A DNA stretch of 64,000 nt from Antiaris toxicaria (taxonomy: Eukaryota > Streptophyta > Magnoliopsida > Rosales > Moraceae): contig CP141154.1 in the NCBI GenBank assembly GCA_035233585.1, positions 32,200,001 to 32,264,000 of the forward strand, written 5' to 3'. The translations under genes were made by a program, and so were the position numbers. The notes below the pieces were generated by a model. It saw nothing but the letters and a program-made list of their open reading frames with translations, searched no databases and was not told where the DNA came from. This document shows, piece after piece, positions 1 through 11,293 of the stretch. The first letter of the stretch is position 1. Each line of letters begins with the position of its first letter.

Positions 1-1654
1 TAAAATGAGAGTGAAACGGAAAAACCGACCCCGAGGGGGGGCATTTTTGGAAATGAAATAAAGGTCCGAGTCGGGTACGGAAAATCCGAGCCTCGGAGAC
101 CTAGGTCGGGAAAGTCTAGATGAACGTTTTAAATACTAGTAAAACGTCCATTTGAGGCTCCGAAGCGATAGAAAATCACTAAACCGACGTAAGGGTCGGA
201 ATAGTGCTTCCCGAGGGTCGGGAAAGTGAAAAGTGGAAATATAATAGAAACGAACCCGGTAATGATTAGAAAAGAGTCAGATAAGTTCCTGAGGGCCAAA
301 AATGCAGTCTGGATCAATAAAATTCCGTCAGGGGCAAAACTGCAATTTTGCCAAAATATAAGGGCAAAATCGTAATTTTACAAAAGTTGGGGAAAATTGG
401 GGAAATGATAAATAAAGCCCAAAAAGTTGTAAATAGGTTCTATTTAAGCTTTTTAATGAAAAATAAAAGCTATAAATGGAAATGAAATTAACAGACAAAG
501 TTTGTCTATAGGATCCAAAAATCGACCTACAAGGAGGGCGATCAAAGATCCTAGAGAGAAGAAGAGAAGAGATTGATAAGGTAAGTACAGACATTTAATT
601 GTCTACTCACGAATGGACTTACCATAGAGTTGTGTTATATATATATATACACATTTAAGCTATTCAGTTTGTGACATGATACTAACATGTTCACGAGAAT
701 AGTAAGCAAGATCAGAAACAGAAAGAGGAATAAGATAAGTCAGATAATAAGACTTAAAAGTTAAGGTTGGCGTACCGGCCTCCCCAGTTGTGAGGTTCCC
801 AGATAGCCTCCACCCCAGAAGTGTGGCGCTGCCTCGTTAATAATGAGGTAGTTTATGGCATGACTTACTACCTATAAGGTCAGTAGTCCAGAGATGACCT
901 TAGGGTTGATCGGTGGGTCGCTCCCCTGATCCTCTATTGGTCTGCGCGCACCAGGTACGTCCAACCACGGGCCCACAAGTGAAAGATTAAGCAGATAAAG
1001 TAAAGCAAAGAAAAGAAAGAAATAGAATAGAAAGAACAAGCAGTATAGGACTAAAGAAAATAATTGGTCCTAAGTTGACTAACCCTAGAGTGGTGTTTTC
1101 AGCTTATTTACTTGTATGTATATTTGTACTTACTGAGCTTTAGCTCATTAGTCTATTCGTGCTGTAGGTAATAAAGGAAAGCAACCAGCAAGATGAAACA
1201 AGAGTAGCGGGCTGGCAGGCAGATCCCAGCGATGTCATGGACGGGTTATGGTTCCGTTTCGCAGAATTCCGCTGTACTCAAGGTGTAAAAGAAAGAAAGT
1301 GTAATAGTGAGATATATGTATAAAGACAAGACAAGAGTGTAGTATGTAAAGTAGTGAAACAAGCTTAAAAGTATGTTTCTATTTTTACGTACTTTAAAGT
1401 AACAAGACTCCAAAACATATTTTGGGAAAAAGTATTAAGAAGTACGTATATATTTATGTATACACAATTTTCAAGAATTAGCAGTTTCCTCCAGTTAAAG
1501 AAAAAAAAATATATTCCTAATTTTTCAAGAACAAATCTTTTAAACCCCAAGGAGAAGAAAGCTATAGAAACAAGCAAGCTAAGTAAGACTAAGCAAAGAA
1601 TAAAGAAAGCAAGCAAGATAAGGTGGACGACCTAAGCTAGAGGGGTCGCCCACA
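1..1654 (+). repeat. gypsy1 5' LTR, 3' portion
   Basis: It is collinear with 8557-10273 of the 3' LTR and ends in CGCCCACA immediately before the PBS. It contains a (TA)n run near 636-651, where the 3' LTR copy is about 4 bp shorter. It has a single copy of a 64-bp segment that is duplicated in the 3' LTR. The short ORFs inside it are not coding. Confidence 0.95.
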
Positions 1655-1659
1655 AGAGT

Positions 1660-1671
1660 TGGTATCAGAGC
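1660..1671 (+). other. gypsy1 primer-binding site (tRNA-iMet type)
   Basis: TGGTATCAGAGC lies five bases after the LTR end. This is the standard plant PBS complementary to the 3' end of initiator tRNA-Met, used to prime minus-strand cDNA. Confidence 0.93.
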
Positions 1672-1806
1672 GAGCGGTTCTACTATCGACCTTCCATGAC
1701 ATCTCAGCATCTGCACCTGCTCAGTCCAAGTAAGTTAATTTTAGATAATCAATATCTAATTTAGCACTAAACCATGTCGCTATTGTTATAGGTCAGACAC
1801 AGCAAC

Positions 1807-3183
1807 ATGGTTCGCACACGAGCTGAGCAAGCTCAAGAAGCAGACTTAGCCGCTGTCCTAGCCAACATACAAGCTCGGCTAGAGGCACAAGAAACACAGA
1901 ACCAGAGGCTGCAAGAGCTACTGGAACAGAGGAATGGGGCCTAAACGAATTTCCCTCCACCTCAAGCACTAGTACCGGAGCCACAACCAGCTCCTGAACC
2001 AGTAGCACCACCAGTCCGAATGGTACCTGAAGTAGCAATAGGTGCCCGAGCTGGAGCCAACCAGGGATCATTGTATGAACGATTCCGGAAGATGAAGCCA
2101 AAAGAGTTTGAGGGATCTATAGAACCCTTAGAGGCTGAAGAGTGGTTAGCTTCACTACAGACCATTTTTGAGTTTATGGACCTAACAGACCAAGAAAAGG
2201 TCCTTTGCGCCTCCTGCATATTAACGAAGGATGCTCGTTATTGGTGGGAGACAGTAAAGATGCGAAGGGACGTTAGAAGGATGACCTGGAATGACTTCCT
2301 GGGAGAATTTAACAGAAAGTATTTCAACCTTGACACCCTACGAGCTCAACAAAGAGAGTTCGATGAGCTGAGGCAAGGCGAGATAACAGTGACCGAAGCC
2401 TGTCGCAAATTCGACAGATTAGCTCGACTGTGTCCACATTTGGTACCCACAGAAGAAGAGCGGGTACGGAGGATGATCAATATGTTCCGACAAGATATAG
2501 CCCTAAATGTGGAAAGTGGCGAGACCCTGCCAACCACTATAGCGGACTGTGTAAGCAGAGCTATGAGGGCCGAGAATCGTCTGAACAGAGTTAAGGAAGA
2601 AAGAACAAAAGTCTGGGAGGAGAAGAAGAAAGAAAGAGATCTCGTGAAGCAGACTCAGAAGAACAACCAAGCTGGCCAAAGTAATAAATCTGGTCAAGGA
2701 ATGAAGCCTGGTCAGAAAAATAACCAGAACCAGCAGAATACCAATAAGCGAAAGGGAAACCCAAATGAAAATTGGGGCCAAAATACTCGCAACACTCAGC
2801 AAAGGCAAGGCTTAGAAGGAGTACAGAACCGACAGCCATGCCCAAAATGTGGAAGACTGCACAAGGGCGAGTGCAAGCTGGGGAATACTGCATGCTATGT
2901 TTGTGGTAGAGAAGGCCATTTTGCTAGAGTCTGCCCATCCAACCAACAGAACCAGCCGGGATCCTTTCAGTCCCGACAGACGAGCCAGGTCCATGCTATA
3001 CAAGGATCGCATACTCAACCTGGAGGCCAGGAGAATATACCAAAGACCGAGGCACATCTATTAGCCTACACCAGGGAAGATGTAGAGGCAGGCACCTCGA
3101 ATGTGGTGACAGGTCAGCTTCTTGTCGCCCAAAGCCCTGCACTTATTTTATTTGACTCCGGTGCATTCATTTGCCTCACATAG
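1807..3183 (+). pseudogene. gag: gypsy1 gag (capsid-nucleocapsid) and start of protease, broken
   Basis: The start is the ATG at 1807 (MVRTRAEQ...), the usual Tekay gag start, about 135 bp after the PBS. A TAA at 1942-1944 (codon 46) interrupts the N-terminal coiled, Gln-rich part. The frame then stays open from 2020 to 3183. The retrotransposon gag (capsid) domain spans roughly 2120-2480 (motifs EWLASLQ, ARYWWE, RKYFN). A CPKC...C cluster precedes a CX2CX4HX4C zinc knuckle at 2893-2934 that binds genomic RNA. The protease begins at the end (LFDSGA at about 3150). The frame is then lost by a single-base shift near 3165-3172, right after the catalytic DSG. Gag forms the virus-like particle; here it could only be made as fragments. 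Confidence 0.9.
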
Positions 3184-3853
3184 CTTTGTAGAAAGAGTTA
3201 GTCATGCCAAGGATAAAATTGGCCAAGTGTTTAAAACCACCTTACCATCTGGTGAGGTATTATTATCTGATTACTGGTTACGTCACGTGCCAGTAATTAT
3301 AGCTGATAGGGAGTTGTACGTCGACTTAGTCGTCTTAGAGTTAGTCGATTATGACGTTATCCTTGGAATGGATTTCCTTGCAAAATATCAAGCGACCATT
3401 GACTGTCGACGACGAAAAGTAGTGTTCCAGTTTGGAGAAAAAGACCAGTTTGAGTATCAGGGGCATTCTCAGAAGCAGTCGAAAATGCTGATCAGTCCCC
3501 TGCGGGCAAGAAAGCTGATATCTAGTGGCTGTACCGGATATCTAGCTTATGTCAAGGACACCACCAAGAAGGTAGAACTACAACCGAACGAGGTACCAGT
3601 GATCAACGAGTTCGTGGAGGTATTTCCAGAAGAATTACCAGGACTTCCTCCTGATCGAGAGATTACCTTCGAAATCGAGTTGCTGCCAGGAACGTCTTCG
3701 ATTTCAAAGGCCCCTTACAGAATGGCACCGGCCGAGCTTAAAGAATTACAAGCTCAGCTGAAGGAGTTGTTAGAGAAAGGTTTTATACGGCCTAGTTATT
3801 CGCCGTGGGGAGCTCCAGTTCTCTTCGTGAAGAAAAAGGATGGAACCCTCTGA
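3122..3853 (+). pseudogene. pol: gypsy1 pol part 1: protease and RT N-terminus
   Basis: This frame continues the protease after the frameshift (HSF, then a VILGMDFL segment at about 3358-3381), then the linker and the start of RT (FIRPSYSPWGAPVLFVKKKDG). The ATG at 3122 is not a biological start. The region is read as part of one gag-pol polyprotein in intact relatives. It ends at TGA 3851-3853, where the family normally has Arg (CGA), so the lesion is most simply a C-to-T change at a CpG. The next frame follows with no gap, so this stop is the only thing separating the two halves of RT. Confidence 0.9.
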
Positions 3854-6478
3854 ATGTGCATAGATTATTGTGAGCTCAACAAAGTCACGATCAAGAATAA
3901 ATATCCTCTACCAAGGATCGATGATTTATTCGATCAGCTAAAAGGAGCCACCGTCTTCTCGAAGATTGATCTTCGATCCGGCTATCATCAGTTAAATATT
4001 AAAGAAAGGGACATTCCAAAGACCGCGTTCCGAACACGGTATGGGCACTACGAATTTCTCGTTATGCCTTTTGGATTAACGAATGCACCAGCCGCTTTTA
4101 TGGATCTGATGAATCAAGTATTCAAGGAATTTTTATACCAGTTTGTCATTGTGTTTATCGATGACATCCTTATATACTCGAAAGATTGGAAGGAGCATGA
4201 GAAGCATCTTCGGATTGTGTTACGCACTCTGAAGGAGCATCAGCTATATGCAAAGTTCTCCAAATGTGAATTTTGGCTAGGTAAGGTCCACTTCTTAGGA
4301 CATGTCGTTTCCAAAGACAGAATTTCAGTAGACCCAACAAAGATCGAAGCGGTAAGCAAGTGGTCTCCTCCAAAGAATGTGACCGAGATCCGGAGTTTTC
4401 TCGGATTAGCGGGCTATTATCGGAGATTTGTAGAGGGATTTGCCAGATTAGCTACCCCTCTCACTGCTCTTACACGCAAAGAGAAGAAGTTCGAGTGGAC
4501 AAAGAAGTGTGAAGAAAGCTTTCAAGAGTTGAAGAATCGGTTGACCAGTGCTCCAATTCTCACAATTCCAAAGGATGAAGGAGACTTCGACATTTATAGC
4601 GATGCCTCCAGGACAGGTCTAGGAGCTGTGCTGATGCAGGATGGAAAAGTAATAGCCTATGCATCAAGACAACTCAAAGAGCATGAAAAGAACTATCCGA
4701 CTCATGATTTGGAGTTAGCAGCCGTCGTATTTGCTTTGAAGATATGGCGACATTACCTATATGGAGTTCGGTGCAGAATTTTCACCGACCACCAGAGTTT
4801 AAAGTATTTCTTTACTCAGAAAGAGCTTAACATGAGACAAAGAAGATGGCTGGAGTTGGTAAAAGATTACGATTGTGAGATCTTATATCACCCCGGTAAG
4901 GCGAACAGAGTGGCAGACGCATTGAGTCGTAAATCAACGATGCCAGAGCAAATAGCCATCGATAAGCTGCCCAAGCCACTTCAACATGAGATCTCCTTGT
5001 TGGGAGTAGAGATAATTTCAGGAAAATTAGCAGCAATGCAACTCAAACCAACAATTCTTGAGGAGATTAAAGAGGCTCAAGAGCTAGATGCTGCTTTCAA
5101 AAGGCTTAAAGAAGAGGCCTCTAAGAATGACAAGTCAGAGTTCCACCTCTCCAAAGACGGAACTTTACTCTTCCAAGGAAGAATTTGTGTACCAGATGAA
5201 GAAGTTTTGAAGAAAAGAATCCTGGCAGAGGCCCATGACACTCCATATTCGGTACATCCGGGCAGTACGAAAATGTATCAGGATCTAAAGCAGCACTTTT
5301 GGTGGAAAAAGATGAAGAATGACATTGTTAAACACATCAGTAGCTGCTTAACATGTCAAAGAGTCAAAGCAGAGCATCAGCGGCCAGCCGGAGAGCTGCA
5401 GCCATTAGAGATTCCAGAGTGGAAGTGGGAGCACGTAACCATGGATTTCGTGGTCGGGCTACCCAAGACAAGTGAAGGATTTGACATGATATGGGTAGTG
5501 GTGGATCGATTGACCAAATCTGCTCACTTTATACCCGTAAAGATGACATACACATTAGAGAAATTCACAGAATTGTACATTTCCAACATTGTGAGATTAC
5601 ATGGAATACCGACAACAATAGTGTCAGATCGTGACAGTCGGTTTACATCCAAATTCTGGAAAAGTGTACAAGAAGCAATGGGCTCCGAACTAAGATTCAG
5701 CACTGCATTTCATCCTCTGACCGACGGACAGTCTGAGCGTACGATCCAAACGCTAGAAGACATGCTTCGTGCTTGTATTTTAGATTTCAAGGGAGCCTGG
5801 AACAAGAATCTACCGTTGATAGAATTCTCCTACAACAACAGCTATCAAGCGTCCATCGGGATGGCTCCTTATGAGGCATTATATGGACGAAAGTGTAGAT
5901 CTCCCATTCACTGGTATGAACTCAGGGAGAAAGAACTTCATAAAACCGAGTTTATCCAAGAAACGATAGACGCGGTCCAAAAGATTCAGCAGAGAATGAA
6001 AACTGCACAAAGTCTTCAAAAAAGCTACGCAGATAAAAGACGAAGATTCCTAGAGTTTAACGAGGGTGACTTCGTATTCTTAAAAGTAGCACCAATGAAA
6101 GGTGTCATGCGTTTTGGAAAGAAAGGAAAGCTGAGCCCAAGATACATAGGACCTTTTCCAATTATTAGCCGGGTTGGGAAAGTAGCCTATAAGATAGCTT
6201 TGCCACTGGAATTATCTTCAGTGCATAATTTCTTTCATGTATCCATGCTAAGAAAGTATATCTCGGACCCTTCACATGTCCTAGATTATGAGCCGATCCA
6301 AGTTCGAGAGGATCTCTCTTACGAAGAGCAACCAGTGCAACTACTTGCTCGAGAAGAGAAGATATTAAGAAATAAAAGCATTCCGCTGGTCAAAGTTCTA
6401 TGGAAAAATCATAATATAGAAGAGGCTACGTGGGAAAGAGAAGATGAGATAAGAGCCAAGTATCCCCACCTGTTCTGA
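3854..6478 (+). CDS. pol: gypsy1 pol part 2: RT, RNase H, integrase, chromodomain
   Basis: This is an open frame of 874 codons. RT palm: MPFGLTNAPA, and catalytic FIDD at residues 101-104. RNase H covers about 245-360 (YSDAS, TDHQSL, ADALSR). Integrase has an HHCC zinc finger (H461/H468, C498, C501) and a catalytic triad D531, D592, E628 with the DD35E spacing, so the active-site residues are intact. A GPFPI...HVSML module follows. A chromodomain-like tail (about 827-874, KVLWKNH, EEATWE) marks a chromovirus; in this group it steers integration to heterochromatin. The frame is cut off from gag-protease by the stop at 3851-3853, so it is not expected to be expressed as a normal polyprotein, but trans-mobilisation by a relative is possible. 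Confidence 0.93.
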   Translation: MCIDYCELNKVTIKNKYPLPRIDDLFDQLKGATVFSKIDLRSGYHQLNIKERDIPKTAFRTRYGHYEFLVMPFGLTNAPAAFMDLMNQVFKEFLYQFVIVFIDDILIYSKDWKEHEKHLRIVLRTLKEHQLYAKFSKCEFWLGKVHFLGHVVSKDRISVDPTKIEAVSKWSPPKNVTEIRSFLGLAGYYRRFVEGFARLATPLTALTRKEKKFEWTKKCEESFQELKNRLTSAPILTIPKDEGDFDIYSDASRTGLGAVLMQDGKVIAYASRQLKEHEKNYPTHDLELAAVVFALKIWRHYLYGVRCRIFTDHQSLKYFFTQKELNMRQRRWLELVKDYDCEILYHPGKANRVADALSRKSTMPEQIAIDKLPKPLQHEISLLGVEIISGKLAAMQLKPTILEEIKEAQELDAAFKRLKEEASKNDKSEFHLSKDGTLLFQGRICVPDEEVLKKRILAEAHDTPYSVHPGSTKMYQDLKQHFWWKKMKNDIVKHISSCLTCQRVKAEHQRPAGELQPLEIPEWKWEHVTMDFVVGLPKTSEGFDMIWVVVDRLTKSAHFIPVKMTYTLEKFTELYISNIVRLHGIPTTIVSDRDSRFTSKFWKSVQEAMGSELRFSTAFHPLTDGQSERTIQTLEDMLRACILDFKGAWNKNLPLIEFSYNNSYQASIGMAPYEALYGRKCRSPIHWYELREKELHKTEFIQETIDAVQKIQQRMKTAQSLQKSYADKRRRFLEFNEGDFVFLKVAPMKGVMRFGKKGKLSPRYIGPFPIISRVGKVAYKIALPLELSSVHNFFHVSMLRKYISDPSHVLDYEPIQVREDLSYEEQPVQLLAREEKILRNKSIPLVKVLWKNHNIEEATWEREDEIRAKYPHLF

Positions 6479-6499
6479 TTTTCGAGGACGAAAATTTTT

Positions 6500-6512
6500 A
6501 AGGAGGGGTGAA
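6500..6512 (+). other. gypsy1 polypurine tract
   Basis: The purine run AAGGAGGGG, just after the pol stop and just before the 3' LTR start TGTGACGACC at 6513, is the expected plus-strand primer site. Confidence 0.88.
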
Positions 6513-9500
6513 TGTGACGACCAGAGAATTTTAGTGGTGTGACCTAGTTTAATCTAGGGTTTTCTATGAGTTCTGTAAGTAAGAATGTAAAGAAACACTA
6601 TGGTTGTAATTAGACAAATTATAGTGTTGATAGAAATAAATAAATGTTTTGGAGGAAATTAAAATCTCCAAAAATAAGTAGAGAATAAAGTATATGAGTA
6701 AGAAAGTGAATTCAGGCCCAAAACGCTCAAAAAAGAGTAGTTTCGGTATCTGAACAGTATAAAGATAAGAATATGGCAAGTCAAAGTAAGAGCACAGCAA
6801 GAAAAGTACAAATATATGTATATAATAATTTATACTATTTAAAGAGTGAAATAGATGTATTTATATTGTTTAGAATATATTAAAATGTTCTAACAATACT
6901 GACGAGTAAGAATTCAGTGTTGAAAAAATTCACTGAGTTAAAACGGGTGAAACGGTGCCAAAACCGGCATTGAAACCCTAACCGGAGCTCAAAAAAGACG
7001 GTAAACTTCCGGGATTTATTTTGATCAAACAGAAGCAATTTAAATTGATCCGACTGCACAGAAGACCTCAGGAACACGCCGGGAAGATTTCAGGAAAATT
7101 TCGGCTCGAACCGGCATCGGTCAAAAAGTAGTCGAATTAATGTGAATAGTGAAAGTCAAAGTCAACTTTCACTTTAGTAATTATGACATCATAAATCCAT
7201 TTAAGAAATGGAAAGAAATTGGTGTTAGGTAGGATGAATGGCCATGATTTAATTTGCTTTTGATCTAAAGGCCAAGATTTGGCCAAAAATATACCTTTTT
7301 AATTTTTGAAAAAGGTGGATAGTATTAGGCATGAAAGGTGTCAAAATTTCATTGGTTTAGAGCCAAATTAATTGGCTTTCTTCCATGCATAAATCGGCAA
7401 AACTTGGGGGATAAAGGCCGAGACAAAAAATTGAAAGCAAAACATAACAAAAATTTTTCTAAGGCATTTCCATGGTGAGCCGTGGGTGACCAAAGGAGAA
7501 TTAAGCTATTTCTTCAAGTTTTCTATACAAAAAGTGTGGCAAAACATCACTTGAAGACAAAGGAAGAAAGTGAACAAGGTAACTTCCCTTGGATTGAAAT
7601 TTTTCTTGGTTTTTCTTCATGAAAACCGTGGGGTGAATAGTGAATTAAGATGGAAAATTTTTGGTTGTCTTTCATTAAGTTGATGATGGGTTTTGTTAAG
7701 GGTGTAATGAGGAAGAAAACCATGCAATTGGTTAAAAGAAAAACCAATTTTTGGTTGGTTTTCCAAAGGAAAATCCGTGGGTTACCATTGGTAAGCAATG
7801 AGAAATTTGTGTGATTTATGTGTTAACATGCTTTTAACTTATGTTTTGTTAAGAATAAAGCATGAATTTCACTATGGAAAAGCTTGGAAAAATTTTGGTG
7901 TCCATTTACTCAAAGTGGCCGTGGGTTTACTTAGGGTTTTGGTGAAAATTTTGCATGTTTCATATGATGTTTGGTTAATTGAAATCATGCATTTTATGAT
8001 GTGAATAATGAAATTTTTGATTGAAAGCATGAAACAAAAATGATGGCATGTTTTTCACTAATGAGGCCGTGGGTTTAAGTGTTTAAAAACCCTAAAATTT
8101 AGTTGAAAAGTATAAGGAAATGGGCTTGAAAAAGTGTTAGAAAAATGGCATTTAATAGCCTAACAAGTGGTTGAAAACTTTGAGAAACTTTGGTTCGGTT
8201 TGGTGGTGAAAACCGAAACCAAAACTAAGGGCAAAATTGTGAAAAAATTTTGTAATGTGGTTAAAAATGTGAAATTGGAATTTGTGAGCTTTTATGTAAA
8301 AGTTTGGAAAACTTTTACATAAAATAGGCTTGTGGTATAGTACGTGGCAGGTACATATGGTTCGAGGCGTACCTAACGCCGGAAGCCTTAAAATTACGCC
8401 GAAATGCTGCCGAAATTTCGAAAACGGCTTTCGGGGTAAAATAGGAATTAAAAATAAAAGTTTAGGGTCGGGTCGGAAACCCGAGTCCCTAACGGAGAAT
8501 TGAATAAGGAAAACCTAAGGGGTGGTTCGTGAATAGTAGACCGTCCCCTAAAAATGTAAAATGAGAGTGAAACGGAAAAACTGACCCCGAGGGGGGGCAT
8601 TTTTGGAAATGAAATAAAGGTCCGAGTCGGGTACGGAAAATCCGAGCCTCGGAAACCTAGGTCGGGAAAGTCTAGATGAACGTTTTAAATACTAGTAAAA
8701 CGTCCATTTGAGGCTCCGAAGCGATAGAAAATCACTAAACCGACGTAAGGGTCGGAATAGTGCTTCCCGAGGGTCGGGAAAGTGAAAAGTGGAAATATAA
8801 TAGAAACGAACCCGGTAATGATTAGAAAAGAGTCAGATAAGTTCCTAAGGGCCAAAAATGCAGTCTGGATCAATAAAATTCCGTCAGGGGCAAAACTGCA
8901 ATTTTGCCAAAATATAGGGGCAAAATCGTAATTTTGCAAAAGTTGGGGAAAATTGGGAAAATGATAAATAAAACCCAAAAAGTTGTAAATAGGTTCTATT
9001 TAAGATTTTTAATGAAAAATAAAAGCTATAAATGGAAATGAAATTAACAGACAAAGTTTGTCTATAGGATCCAAAAATCGACCTACAAGGAGGGCGATCA
9101 AAGCTCCTAGAGAGAAGAAGAGAAGAGATTGATAAGGTAAGTACAGACATTTAATTGTCTACTCACGAATGGACTTACCATAGAGTTGTGTTATATATAT
9201 ATACACATTTAAGCTATTCAGTTTGTGACATGATACTAACATGTTCACGAGAATAGTAAGCAAGATCAGAAACAGAAAGAGGAATAAGATAAGTCAGATA
9301 ATAAGACTTAAAAGTTAAGGTTGGCGTACCGGCCTCCCCAGTTGTGAGGTTCCCAGATAGCCTCCACCCCAGAAGTGTGGCGCTGCCTCGTTAATAATGA
9401 GGTAGTTTATGGCTTAACTTCCTGCCTCCACCCCAGAAGTGTGGCGCTGCCTCGTTAATAATGAGGTAGTTTATGGCATGACTTACTACCTATAAGGTCA

Positions 9501-10273
9501 GTAGTCCAGAGATGACCTTAGGGTTGATCGGTGGGTCGCTCCCCTGATCCTCTATTGGTCTGCGCGCACCAGGTACGTCCAACCACGGGCCCACAAGTGA
9601 AAGATTAAGCAGATAAAGTAAAGCAAAGAAAAGAAAGAAATAGAATAGAAAGAACAAGCAGTATAGGACTAAAGAAAATAATTGGTCCTAAGTTGACTAA
9701 CCCTAGAGTGGTGTTTTTAGCTTATTTACTTGTATGTATGTTTGTACTTACTGAGCTTTAGCTCATTAGTCCATTCGTGCTGTAGGTAATAAAGGAAAGC
9801 AACCAGCAAGATGAAACAAGAGTAGCGGGCTGGCAGGCAGATCCCAGCGATGTCATGGACGGGTTATGGTTCCGTTTCGCAGAATTCCGCTGTACTCAAG
9901 GTGTAAAAGAAAGAAAGTGTAATAGTGAGATATATGTATAAAGACAAGACAGGAGTGTAGTATGTAAAGTAGTGAAACAAGCTTAAAAGTATGTTTCTAT
10001 TTTTACGTACTTTAAAGTAACAAGACTCCAAAACATATTTTGGGAAAAAGTATTAAGAAGTACGTATATATTTATGTATACACAATTTTCAAGAATTAGC
10101 AGTTTCCTCCAGTTAAAGAAAAAAAAAATATATTCCTAGTTTTTCAAGAACAAATCTTTTAAACCCCAAGGAGAAGAAAGCTATAGAAACAAGCAAGCTA
10201 AGTAAGACTAAGCAAAGAATAAAGAAAGCAAGCAAGATAAGGTGGACGATCTAAGCTAGAGGGGTCGCCCACA
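6513..10273 (+). repeat. gypsy1 3' LTR (3761 bp)
   Basis: It runs TG...CA, from 6513 to 10273. The distal 1717 bp matches the 5' LTR at 1-1654. The first 2 kb (6513-8556) has no partner in the window. Nothing in it looks protein-coding. A 64-bp tandem duplication inside it is absent from the 5' LTR. Confidence 0.93.
9361..9488 (+). repeat. 64-bp tandem duplication in gypsy1 3' LTR
   Basis: The segment starting CCTCCACCCCAGAAG at 9361 is repeated from 9425. The 5' LTR has one copy (starting near 809). The duplication therefore arose after, or during, integration. Confidence 0.9.
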
Positions 10274-11278
10274 CCCGTGATTCCATATGATCATCATTCT
10301 GTACCGAACAACTCAATCATATAATCACTAATTTCAGAGTCACACCACTATAAATCTGAAACTGAACTCCCAATTATATACCGTATTACGTAAGCCTGTG
10401 ACGAGCTACCATCCAATGACCTTGTCATATATGCAAAACACTCATATGATATCCATGATCAGCCTTAGGTCAAAGTCCGTTTAATCCTACTGATCATGCT
10501 ATCTTAAAGTTCCATTATACTACCGAATCAAGAAAATGATTATTCACCATATGTGAATAAGAAGTCATCCGCCCAGCAGACGACCCAAGGCCTTGTCCAT
10601 TTTCACATTCAGTATAATGCCTTTAAGAGGATACCTTTAACTCCTCAGAGCTATGATTCCGATATCTGCAAACAAACCCTTCATCGTATACAAGTCATGC
10701 ACCCAACGAACCGGTCTATAAGCTTACTACCTCTGAGACGCTTTAGCCATTGGAACATCAAAGTACACAAGTCATATACATGAAGTAGTTCATTTACTCA
10801 GGATTAAGGTTATTGCACAATGAACGTCAAAAGCAGATTGATCCACTTATAGCGGACTACGTAGATCAATCACGCTTTAGTCCCGGTCTAATATGTCACC
10901 ACCGAGCAACATATCCATGTCTCTACTTGGGAGTCCAGCTCCAGATAGTCAAGACAGACCGTCGCCTCCAAGGCTTTAGACAACATAATAGTCTTAACAT
11001 GAGTTAGATGCTCGGTCTAACCCCATAGACTACAGACCATAGTTTAGACTGCTAACTTTAGAACATTGTCTTCTCGCATACAAAAGTCCATTGCATGCAA
11101 CGTTCTAACAGTTTTAACACAAGCAGTCAGTGAGCCATATTTGCTTACATTTACTTTAACATGTAAATAAGACGAGGACAGATAGCAATGTAATGAATAA
11201 CCTCTATATATAATTTTATTATCCAGTTCAAAATGAATACATCAAAAATGTCTCTAATACTTAGGGCATTTCCTAACA
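10274..11278 (-). repeat. copia A 3' LTR fragment
   Basis: It matches 18794-19796 of the 5' LTR. The minus-strand start TGTTAGGAAATGCC is at 11278. It is truncated at 10274 by the gypsy1 insertion. The 64- and 76-codon antisense ORFs here recur in every LTR copy and are not genes. Confidence 0.93.
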
Positions 11279-11293
11279 ATCTCCCACTTGCCC
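11279..11293 (-). other. copia A polypurine tract
   Basis: Read on the minus strand it is a purine-rich GGGCAAGTGGGAGAT directly before the LTR start TGTTAGG, typical of plant copia elements. Confidence 0.88.

Larger units (their letters stand above)
1..10273 (+). mobile_element. gypsy1: near-complete Ty3/gypsy (Tekay/Del-like chromovirus) element
   Basis: The element has a partial 5' LTR, PBS, gag, protease, RT, RNase H, integrase with chromodomain, a polypurine tract and a complete 3' LTR of 3761 bp (TGTGACGACC to CGCCCACA). Positions 1-1654 match 8557-10273. By eye I count about 15-17 substitutions plus two indels, so it is one of the youngest insertions here. The base after the 3' LTR continues the copia A LTR (compare 18794 onward), so gypsy1 inserted into copia A. 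The left TSD and about 2.1 kb of 5' LTR lie outside the window. Lineage is assigned from the integrase C-terminus and the long LTR. Confidence 0.95.

Noticed and set aside
1660..1671. Possible tRNA fragment
   Set aside because: Only a 12-base match to the tRNA 3' end, placed as a PBS.
10553..11007. 76- and 64-codon ORFs repeated at 10553, 19071, 28292 and (reverse) 40113
   Set aside because: They are antisense to the copia element and present only because they sit in the same LTR copies. No start context or domain supports a gene.
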